Source: Chlamydiia bacterium (GTDB lineage: Bacteria; Chlamydiota; Chlamydiia; Chlamydiales; FEN-1388). Taken from it: a stretch of DNA of 24,036 nt. Under the pieces are notes generated by a model, which saw only the letters and a program-made list of their open reading frames with translations, did no database searches and was not told where the DNA came from. The position numbers were made by a program, and so were the translations under genes. This document shows positions 7,130-16,900 of the stretch, one piece after another. The first letter of the stretch is position 1. Each line of letters begins with the position of its first letter. The stretch lies in the NCBI GenBank assembly GCA_028293095.1, contig JAQGPK010000110.1:1-24036 (forward strand). Direction: 5' to 3'.

Positions 7130-8578
7130 ATGACAGAACCAGTTAATAACGATCCAGCTATAACAAAGTTTAACGAACAGTTTAAGGATGGGAAAAAACC
7201 TTCTTGGTGGAACCGAGAGCAATTAGTTCTTAGGAATGGTAAACTAGAGTGTAAGTTATTAAAAACACTTGAGAAACTGAAGGTATGGACAGGAATAGGA
7301 CTAACAGAAAAAAATTCAGCTAGATTAACAGATATTGCTGCTCATATAAGCAAAAATAATATTGTAGTTCTTCCAGATTCTGTACTAGGCAGAAAGTATG
7401 CAAAATATATTAAAAACAAAATCACTCCGCTTAATCTGAAAAAAACCATAACAGCCGAAATCGTGAAAAAGGCCGCAGAAATTATAGCGCCATTTAAAAT
7501 TTCTATAGCTAACAAAGATTTTGACGATGCTAACGAAACTTCAGTCGAGACAAAAGGTATGCTGTCTGATACTCAAAGAGCACTTAAAAACCTCTATGAC
7601 AAAGCAAAACCTCAGACATCCGCTGAATATGCTGCAAAACTTGATCTATTCTTGGCAATGGATAACACCTCACAAAACATCTATTGGAGTGAGCTTCCAG
7701 ACATTGTAACAGGGATGAAACCTGAAGACTTCAAAGAGCATCATAAAGCAAAATTACAAAACTTTATGCACCGCACAATCAAACTCTCAGGTGATTCAGA
7801 TTATACGAAAACTGCCGTAAATCTTATTGAAATCGTCCCGCTTTCTGTGTTTGAGAACTCTAAGATTACACAATTACTTCCTAAAAAGGGAAAAATTAGA
7901 TCCCTGGAAAACAAAGAGTTAAAAATATCCATAGCACTACTAAATCGCATTTTCAGCAATCCTTCACATACAGCAAAGCCTTTACCTACAGGTACCGATT
8001 CCGAAAGAGATTTATATAAAACTAGCCAAGACAAGTTAGATGAATTTATACAGTTAGCACATGAGATTGCAGAAACAGTTCTCGATAAGTTACAGGGTTT
8101 AGTTACAAAAATCAAAGGTAATCAAATAAAAAAACACAGTGCAATTCCTACACTCACTGACCTCCTCTTCTTATTGGAGCAACTGCCATTATCTGTTATT
8201 AATGGTAAAAAACTTAAAGAGTGCGAAAGCGCAATTACTACTCACCACGTTTCCGACGATGCAGAAAACCGATTATCTGCTCTACTAATAAAATGGATAC
8301 CTCAGCAGTTCGCCAGCCTTCAATATGCCGCAGAAGCCTATGATTACGAAAAACTTATAGCTCTTGCCGAAAATACACCACCTGGTATTTTTCGAGATTC
8401 CAATGCTACATCGAACAGCGATCTCAGATCTATGAATAGTCAATTAAATAGAATGGCTGGAGCTATTAAAAATAGCTTAGCTCAAGAAATGCGGTATACC
8501 GAAAAGGATCACCCAACCATACGCGAGCTAAATAAACTAAAGACAGCTGCCGCAGATGCAGTAGAGAAACTACTTTAA
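7130..8578 (+). CDS. Helical protein of unknown function between RasGAP-like and kinase genes
   Basis: Not recognised. The 482-aa product is Lys-rich, soluble and predicted mainly helical throughout, with no signal peptide, membrane segment or catalytic motif that I can identify. The N-terminus (MTEPVNNDPA) is short and polar like those of its neighbours. Residues about 270-335 form long amphipathic helices, and the last 60 residues are again helical and charged. A short string near residue 422 (IFRDSNATS) superficially recalls a RasGAP arginine-finger loop, but too little sequence follows for that fold. The gene lies 57 bp after the RasGAP-like gene and 73 bp before the kinase gene, so co-transcription is likely. 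The ATG at 7130 has a strong Shine-Dalgarno (AGGAGA, 5 nt upstream). A role as partner or further effector is inference from position only. Confidence 0.8.
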   Translation: MTEPVNNDPAITKFNEQFKDGKKPSWWNREQLVLRNGKLECKLLKTLEKLKVWTGIGLTEKNSARLTDIAAHISKNNIVVLPDSVLGRKYAKYIKNKITPLNLKKTITAEIVKKAAEIIAPFKISIANKDFDDANETSVETKGMLSDTQRALKNLYDKAKPQTSAEYAAKLDLFLAMDNTSQNIYWSELPDIVTGMKPEDFKEHHKAKLQNFMHRTIKLSGDSDYTKTAVNLIEIVPLSVFENSKITQLLPKKGKIRSLENKELKISIALLNRIFSNPSHTAKPLPTGTDSERDLYKTSQDKLDEFIQLAHEIAETVLDKLQGLVTKIKGNQIKKHSAIPTLTDLLFLLEQLPLSVINGKKLKECESAITTHHVSDDAENRLSALLIKWIPQQFASLQYAAEAYDYEKLIALAENTPPGIFRDSNATSNSDLRSMNSQLNRMAGAIKNSLAQEMRYTEKDHPTIRELNKLKTAAADAVEKLL

Positions 8579-8651
8579 ACTATCTGAAATAATCATGCGA
8601 TAAAACAAGAATTAGTAATTTACTATTTATAGAGAGTGAAATAGAGGTTTT

Positions 8652-10877
8652 ATGGGACAAAGTGACTTTAGTTTTACAAATGCAAACTATTCGACACCAA
8701 AACCAACAGACACAGGGTTCGAGATACAGCCAGCTAAAAAAGAGAAAAAAGCTCATACAATCAAGAAAATGAATCTGGCTATACAATCAATCACTCACGA
8801 AAAAAACTTTGAAATTAGAGCAAAGAAAACTCAAGAACTGCAAACATACACAAAAGCTTTAACAGCCTATATTTCTGGAAAATCAAACGCTATACAGCGG
8901 CTCTTTAGTAACCAGTTTGGCTCACTCGCAGATCTTAAAAAGGTCGAAGAAAAACTTGAATCACTCGAGAAATCGCGTGCCTCTCTTCTAGAAAAGCAGG
9001 GACTCGCTATTACTAAGATTCTCTCTCAAAAAGAGCCTAATCTTGAAAAACTAGGAAAAGAATTAGCCAAACTACCTCGAAGCGAACTGACAAATAAACC
9101 TTTTAAAGAGGCTCTAGATATATTCTTCCAATCTTTTTCAGGTATCGCCTCAACCCTCGATAAAACTAAAAAAACATCTCTCTTTAAAAAATGCGCGGCA
9201 TACGCAGTTGAACTGGACCCCTCTCTGATGAAGCTCAATAACGCCCTTATGTCCCAGGGCATATTTTCGGAAGAGGTCGCAAAATGTACTATTGATACCT
9301 GTAGAGACCTCATTAAAAAGGCGGGATCTCCCCTGCCACCCCATTTAAAAAATGTTGAGGTCGTCGTGGCTCTAAAAGAGGTAAACCAAGACATTTCTGC
9401 GTATGAACTCTTAATGACTGCATTTCGTACTATCGCTCTTACTCAAAATGTCGCTGAAAATAACACCATCATTCACGAGGCACGCAATTTTTTACAGCTT
9501 ACTGCAACAGCCTTAATCACTATCCCGCAGATCATTATAGAAAACATTACAAAGTCCTTTGCTGAAGCAACTGAAAAAGCCACTCCCCCGCTTACTGAGC
9601 AAATGGAACATTTGAAAAATATCGTCACGCAATACCAAGCGATCAGCGAAATAGGGGAAAAGACGGGAAAGATTACTCCGCAAGAGGCTCTTCAAACTGC
9701 TTTTATTACTGGATACGAGATACCGAAAATTCAAGATATTCAGCAAACAATTCTAGGAAGTAAAGAAGGTCTTAGTATCCTCTCTAAAGAAAAAACTAAA
9801 TTGACACATGATCTCTATATCGATGCGCAAAAAGGCGTGCGCAAAGTCTATGTGCTCACAAACCATGTCTTGGGCGAAGGCAGTTTTAAAAAGGCGACTA
9901 AAGCAGTTGAATTTGTTTTTAACAAAACCATACTGCAAGCTAAAAGACCAGTTGCTCATCTCACTAGTAAGTGGAGCCCAAATTCCGAGACGGTTAACGA
10001 AGAAATACATGCTAACCGTGCACTCGCAGGACCGAATGTCCTCACTATGCACAATGCAATGTTGCTGCAGAAGAACAATAGTTATCAACTCTGTGCTTTT
10101 TCAGAGCTTTGTGAAGGAGATCTTTTCCATTTACGCCAAGACAACAGACTTCCTAAGGATTCATTATCACGAATTAAAGTGATCAAAGAACTTCTTGAAG
10201 GGCTTGTTTCTATTCATGAAAAGGGATGGTCACACGGAGATATAAAACCTGAAAATTGTTTTATGGTAGAGGGCGTTGCAAAAGTTGGGGATTTAGGAAA
10301 GAGCCTCCCAAGTGAACTCTTTCATGAAAAGCCTAATAATACAATGGCGCCCTACAGGATTTATGGGACACCCGGATATAGTTTGCCAACGCTTCCAACG
10401 ATTCAAAACCCCTCAGCTAAAGATGCACAAAGAAACGACCTCTATGCACTTGGTGCAACATTTTTAGAGCTCCAAAAAGGAACAACTGAAGCATTTCAGA
10501 TAACTATGGAAAAGGATGCAGAGCGTTACAACCTAGTTGTAGAGCAAGAACGCGATAAAGCCAAGTTACAATTAATGGGCATTGAGGAATCACGCCTTAA
10601 GGTAGTTACTGAAAATAACAACAAAAAGCTGCAAAAATTACAAAAATCTTCATCAACAGAAGTTGAAGGGGCTGTAGTTGCTGAGAATGAATATTATAGA
10701 AATCAAGTCATCAATGATCCACCAACAGTGAATGAACGAATTATTCTTTTGATTCTCAAGCTGCGGTCTCCCGAGATGAGTTCGAATGATCCGCTTGTAA
10801 CTGGAAGAGCTCTTCTGCAAGAAGCTGCAGAAATCTACGATAAAGCTGTTGCAGAGGCTACAAAGAAGGTGAAATAA
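8652..10877 (+). CDS. Hanks-type Ser/Thr protein kinase with long helical N-terminus
   Basis: The 741-aa protein joins a helical N-terminal half (1-395) to a protein kinase domain (about 400-730). Kinase motifs seen: the glycine loop LGEGSFKKA (407-415), a helix-C acidic pair in VNEEIHANRA (E450/E451), the catalytic loop HGDIKPEN (528-535; D530, K532, N535), GDLG in place of DFG (D547), the activation-segment end GTPGYSLP without the usual APE Glu, and the helix-F aspartate in DLYALG (D596). HGD and DLG variants occur in bacterial and Legionella/Chlamydia-type kinases, so activity is plausible. A Lys/Glu-rich coiled-coil stretch (about 619-665) is inserted in the C-lobe before the final helices (ERIILLILKL, about 695). 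The N-lobe lysine could not be placed with confidence. There is no membrane segment, unlike PknB-type receptors, which suits a cytosolic or secreted kinase. GAGG lies about 5 nt before the ATG. It is last in the three-gene run. Confidence 0.88.
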   Translation: MGQSDFSFTNANYSTPKPTDTGFEIQPAKKEKKAHTIKKMNLAIQSITHEKNFEIRAKKTQELQTYTKALTAYISGKSNAIQRLFSNQFGSLADLKKVEEKLESLEKSRASLLEKQGLAITKILSQKEPNLEKLGKELAKLPRSELTNKPFKEALDIFFQSFSGIASTLDKTKKTSLFKKCAAYAVELDPSLMKLNNALMSQGIFSEEVAKCTIDTCRDLIKKAGSPLPPHLKNVEVVVALKEVNQDISAYELLMTAFRTIALTQNVAENNTIIHEARNFLQLTATALITIPQIIIENITKSFAEATEKATPPLTEQMEHLKNIVTQYQAISEIGEKTGKITPQEALQTAFITGYEIPKIQDIQQTILGSKEGLSILSKEKTKLTHDLYIDAQKGVRKVYVLTNHVLGEGSFKKATKAVEFVFNKTILQAKRPVAHLTSKWSPNSETVNEEIHANRALAGPNVLTMHNAMLLQKNNSYQLCAFSELCEGDLFHLRQDNRLPKDSLSRIKVIKELLEGLVSIHEKGWSHGDIKPENCFMVEGVAKVGDLGKSLPSELFHEKPNNTMAPYRIYGTPGYSLPTLPTIQNPSAKDAQRNDLYALGATFLELQKGTTEAFQITMEKDAERYNLVVEQERDKAKLQLMGIEESRLKVVTENNNKKLQKLQKSSSTEVEGAVVAENEYYRNQVINDPPTVNERIILLILKLRSPEMSSNDPLVTGRALLQEAAEIYDKAVAEATKKVK

Positions 10878-10916
10878 CTACAGCTTCCATGAGAGCCTTA
10901 AACTTTTATTATACTA

Positions 10917-13900
10917 TTACATACTCGCAGCTGGCGGTGGTATAGAAGGATTTACCACAGCGTCTACTATTTTCTGCAGCTTACTCAATTTTTCCTTTTC
11001 TTCTGTTTTTGACTCTGGAATTTCTGCAAAAAGTTTACGTAATGCCTGTTGAAGTTCAGCTATTCTATCTGGAGTGTTAATTTGACTGATGAGTGCATCA
11101 GGATTCTTACTTGCGCGCAACACCCTAACAGCATCCTCTATACTTAAAGCTGAAAGAAGATGTGAAGGATGTAGGTATGTAAGCTCTTGAGTTGCTTTTT
11201 CTATAAGATTTGTCAGTAGAGAGCTTACTTTTTCTTTTTCAGGCATGTCTTGCTGATTTGACTCAGTAAGGACGGCCTGAAGTGTTTTAATTGTATTTTG
11301 AGCCTGTTCTACAGCTTGTAACCGTGCAACTAGATCGAGACGCTCATGTGCTATATGAGCCGAAGCTAACTCTTTCCCTAGTGCCCTTCCTTCTTGAAGT
11401 ATAAAATCTTCTATTCTTTTCTTTTCCAACACTTTATTATGTGTAAATCTTATTTCAGTATAAGGCATCCCTCTTGCAGGTTTTGTTACCTCTATCTTTG
11501 TGCCAGCAATAGCACGAGCTTGTTCAAGATCACCTTCTTTGTTAAATCCCATATAAAATTCAGGGGGGAGCACTTTTTGATTATGAATATCCTGAACTGC
11601 TTTTTCTAAGTAGTGGTGCTCATTTATATCTTTAGGGGTTTTACTGTTTTTACGCTTTTGTGTTTCGTCTGTAATTTTAGAGGTAACAACTTCCATTAAA
11701 CTCTTGTAAGATCCAAGAAATTTTTCAACAAATGGTTTCCATTCCTTTAATCTAAAATCTTCTGCATAGGTAGTGAATGGCATCTCATTGAAATCTCTAA
11801 AAGCCTTCATTGTAAGAGATAATTCTTTATACGCTACTATAGAAAGAGCTACCACATCTTCCGGACGCTTTAACTTCTCAATCTCTTCTTTCATATTTGC
11901 AAGATTGGATAAAAACCGTTCAGATCGTTGAGCTATCTCATAGCGTGCAGATACAGTTCCTGCAATACATAATGGATTTAAACCCGCATCAGCTGTCTTA
12001 TGCTTACTCAAATCCTCAATCTCAAGAGAATACGCCGCTGTGTTGATGAGAAATGTTTCTTGATCGTTTCGTCTTATATTGATCGGCTTCCGATCTTTAA
12101 TAGAATCGTGAATAAAACAAATCTCCTGATACCTTGCAGTTGCAATTTTGGGATCTTGTAGCGCTGCTTCTTTATTAAGAAGAACAACCCTTTCTGTTAA
12201 GGCATCAAAAGCTGTTTTTTCTATTTGAGCTACTTTTTCTTGATTTACTTCTTTGCATGAATCAAGAAAGTTAAGTATATCAGCGATTTGTTTGTAAGCA
12301 TGTAGTTTTTTCTGTGGATCAGTCGCATGTAACGCTTCTTGTTGCAGCTCTCTGATTCCATTTTTCATATTCATTAAGATAGATTGCTCAACACTCTCAA
12401 ATTGTGCTTCTGCCTTTTTACTACTAAGCTGAGTAACAACTCTGCCAAGATCATTATACGCAGTTATCTTTGCTAAGGGGTTCGAAGTATATAGTGCCTG
12501 CATCATTAACTTTTCAGCAATACGCTGAGTGTGTTCTATGCTCGCTGGTATAGATCCTTCTTCTATCAACTTATTTTTCTCTTTCTTCTTAGCAAGGCTG
12601 AGCTCCATAAAACCCGTCTGATTAGCTAACTGCGCTAACCTACCTCTATACTCATCGCATATAATTCTTAATGCTTCTTTTTCTTTATCTTCAAGAGGTA
12701 CACTTTCCAGTAATTTTTCAGCTTCTAACAGCTTGTTAACCGCTCCAGCATATCTACTAGCCTCTTCGTGTTCAATATTTACAGGCTCATTATTTATATG
12801 TTCATTTTGTAATCTAGAGAGTACCCCTTTTCTTTCATCTTTGTCTTCAATAGATCGCGCTTTCCGTAATTCTTCTAATTTAGAAATAGACAACTGTATT
12901 ACTTTAAAAGAATCTAGGATAAAAGCTTCTTTTGCTTTATTTTCAACATGACGATCCGCCTCTATGCGCTTTTCTACAACAGCAGTTTGGGCTTGGGCAA
13001 TACTGCGTGCAGATTTTTCCAGAAATGATGGCTCTTTCCCACCTAATTCTTTGTAACGCTCCGCAATTGCTTGAAAAACTTCTACGTTATCTACCTTTTT
13101 TGCAGAGAGCTCTTTTTGAACTGCCTCTAGAATAATTGGATCATTTGTTGCTTTTAAGGTGCGAGTAACATTACCTGGTTTTTCTACATCTGATAACAAC
13201 TGTTTTACTATTTTCGTTATTCTAAATTCTTTTATTTTTGTTTGAACTGCGTTGAGTTTATTTTGTAATTCTGAATTACCTTCTGCCTCTTTAATCATAC
13301 TTGGTAACTGTCGTTCTAGCTCAGCTACTAGCCCAGGAGAATCTGTAATAGTTTTCTTTATTTGATCAACATTATCCCCTCTAGAAAATTCAAGAAGATT
13401 ATTAAAAATGCTTTGAGATTCGGCTGAAAGATGCTTTTTCAAGATTTTTTGAACTGGCGATTCTGGGGGTAAAGGTAAATCTACTTCTTTTGGCTCTAAT
13501 GGAGCAGGTGATTGAGCTTCTTTTATCGATGCTTCAGCTACCGATGATAGTGGAGCTTGAACAGCAGCTGCTGAAATCTCAGCAAAAGATATAGGCTCTT
13601 TAATTTCTACCGCAGCAGGTTGAGGCGAATTCGAGGCGCTTGCATCAGCGCTTATCTTTATCTGGCTAGCACCTTTCAGAGGTGGAGAAGTTCTTATTTG
13701 TTCTCGTATCTCATATAATTGTTTAGCACATTCTTCACTAGTTGCTCTTAGAAGATTTTTTTCCGGATCAGTAGCCCGACTCTCATTTATACCCTTTGAA
13801 ATGCTTTCTAATTCTTCAAAAAGCGTCTTTATCTCTGCTTCACTTTTTTCATTTAACACAACCTCTTCTTCTAAGTTACTGATCTTCTCATTAATCCCTT

Positions 13901-16900
13901 CAAGTTGACTACGGATACTAGAGGCCGATAAACGAGAAGGCAAAGATGCCGAAACAGAAGGAACTGAGACTGAGGGGGCCGATGATAGTGGCGCGCCTTC
14001 ATTAGACTGACCTTTAGTAGCAGACGATACAATTGGAGGGGCTGGTGGTAATGGTAGCGGTATCCCTGCATCTTCTATACTTTCCTTTACTTCAGCTAAC
14101 TGTGTTTTAAACGCAGCAATATCCCCAATAAAACGGGCTCTTTCTATCTCTTTTAATTTTCTTGCCTGTTCAACTACAGTTTCAATGTCGTGAAGTTGAT
14201 TACTGATCTTTTCTATATCTTCTGGCTTTGCATTCTTCAGGCTCTGACGCAGGCCGTCAAATTGCTGCGCTATGCTCTTATAGATCGGGCTTGTAAGTAC
14301 TGCTGAAAAGGGAGCTACCTGCTTCATAAAATCTGCATAGAGATCAGATCTCTTCACGAGGTCTTTAATGATCATTTTTTCAATTTTTGAGCTTGCTTTT
14401 ACCTTATCTAAGATCTTTAAGGCCTCATCTCGAGCTTTTTCCCATTCCGTTTCATTTCCATACAAGGCCTTTGCCATCAACTTACTGATGAGAATAGAGA
14501 CTTCGTTTTGATTTTTTTCAGTAATCTCAAGTGATGGGTGTCCTAAAAGTTTTTCTTTTAATCCAGCTCTTTCAGCGCTTAACCTCATAAACTGAGGATC
14601 ATTTGCTATATCGAGTAACTCCTGGTTTGCCTCTGAATACGTTGTATTCCAAATACCAAGAGAGCGGCTGTACATATGAGCTTCTTGACTATCTGTGAGA
14701 ATACTCTTAGGTTCCTTACTTTTCAGTGTAGCAATATCATTGAGGAAAATTTCTTCTGTCATTTGATATTGGTTAAAATCTCTGACCTCATCTCGAAATT
14801 CGCCCAGCTTCTTCACGAGAGCTTGTGCTACCGGCTGCCTCTCTTTTTCTTTTACAATTCTTGTATTCAGCTCTTCTTCGAGATCCCTTCTATCTTCAGA
14901 ACTCATTTTTGAGATTGCTACAAGCTGCTGAGGATATCTTTCAGCAAGAAGCCTATCTGCTTTATCTTCTATGGACTCATTTTCAGGTGGCTCTTCTAAT
15001 TCATAGGCAGCACGAGCAATCTCTGCAGCCTTTGGACTTGACGTTAGGGGCAATTTATTTGCGTTGCCATCTAATATCATGCGATCGGCGTAGGCCTTCT
15101 TCGCAATCTTACAGATTGTTTGAAGTGAATAAAGCAGAAAGCTCAATTGCTGATCATCCATAAGACCATAAGTTACTCGAGCAGTTTCTGGGTGCTTTTT
15201 AATATCCGCAATTATTTTCTCTAATGAATCAATATCTTTCTGAGTAGTCAATGGAAGCGCTGTAATAGGAATGCGAAGCTCTAAGCGAGCACTGACAATA
15301 TCTCCAGAAATCGGAAATCCAGGAGCAATTCTTTGAAAAATATTCTTCTCAATTTCATTCACACGCTGCACATGAGCTGGAGTAATCGTCTTTTGAACTT
15401 TTTCCATATGTTCAATTGCAGCTTTACCTCTGAAGAGGCTCGAGTTCCAGAGATTCTTCCAGTTTGCCTTTTTTTCAGCTTTACCCATAAAAGTAGAGGT
15501 CGCAGTAACTGTAAAGTCACCTTTATATTGGCTATTACCCTTCTTTTGAAGATTTGAATAGTTCAAGCCTTTTATATCGCTCTCTTTTATGGTTGCATTT
15601 GGAGCATCAACATCTTCTTGAAGATAAAGGTATTTATAAGGGACTGGATTTCCAGCTCCTTTAGAAAATTCCCCTGCAAGACCTGCCCAGCTCATACCAG
15701 AGTAACCTTTCGTTTCGATAGCTATGGAGACTGCATGCTGCAGCAAGGCTTCTCTAAAAAATCGTTTAAAAGTGAGTAAATCTTGGTACTGAGGTCCATT
15801 TTGCCATAATTCTAGCACTCCAGGTTTGCTGAAATCTGACGTTGAAACAAGAGGCATAAAGGATCTACCTGTTTCCATTTTGAATCGATCTATTGCCTCT
15901 GCCGCCGCAAATCCAATACCAGTTCTATCTGTTCCACTCTTACACTGCATACTTCGTGAAAATCCAAGCTCTCTTGCCAAGTGGTGACGATAGAGTTCAA
16001 GATCTAAAGCATGAAGCCGCTCTTCTGGCTTTGGCCTCCAATCAAATGTTCCCTCTGTTAATCCTATTGTAGTTTCATCTATAGCCTGCTGCATATTTTC
16101 TTCGCTTGGAAGGGCTCTACGAAATTCCAAAGAATACAATGCAGTAACTACATTTATCTCCTCTTGAGTTTTTGCTTTTTTTAATTGCGTGAGTAATAGA
16201 GCCGCAATTGATGCTTGATAGACCTGAAATTCTTTAGATCCAAAAAAATCACCATCACCCTTTGTTGAAGCTCCTACAGTTTTTAAGAGTCTGTCTAAAG
16301 GCACCTTATCAAAGTTAATCAAACCTGTTTTAGTATCAATATAACTTCCCTGTTCGCCAAGTACTTGTTGTAATTTTTTATCGAGAGCAGTACTTGAAGA
16401 CTGTACTCGTAGATCTACGATTTGATTTTGTGCTAAGTAGTAGGAGAGTCTTTGTTGATTTGCGACAAAATTACACCGATCTGCATGTTCTTGACCTTGT
16501 GTAGTAGCCTCTGCTGTCTCTGAAAGAGGCTGCACTTCAAACATAGGCTTTTTGAGGATCACCTCTATTTCATTACCGAGCTTATCTTTAACTTTAATTG
16601 TAGGCTCTTGCCATCTACTCACTGCTCCAACTATTGCCTTAAGAAACTTACGTTCATCTTCTCCCGCAACTTTAGCTTTTACACGAGAAAAATCCATATA
16701 GCTTGAAAAATCATGACGGAACTCATACTTTCCTGGGCTTATTTCGTGAAATCCATTTTTGGTAATATCTGCTGTCTCTAATTGCTCAAACATAGAAGAG
16801 GTAATGAGCTCTGCTAAACGCTCATCAGTATCAGATCTTCCAGAGCGTGTAGTCACTCTCTGAACTGTCCCAGTCTTGTCTCTCATTTGCACAGCACCAA

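Noticed and set aside
8390..8430. IFRDSNATS in the 482-aa protein resembling a RasGAP arginine-finger loop
   Set aside because: Fewer than 65 residues follow it, so the FLR and L-Q-N-L-A motifs and most of the fold are absent; judged coincidental.
14280..14860. A Dbl-homology (RhoGEF)-like pattern in the giant protein's tail near EFRDEVRDFNQYQMTEEIFL
   Set aside because: Only a loose CR1-like match; the defining P-V-Q-R-x-x-R-Y CR3 motif is missing.
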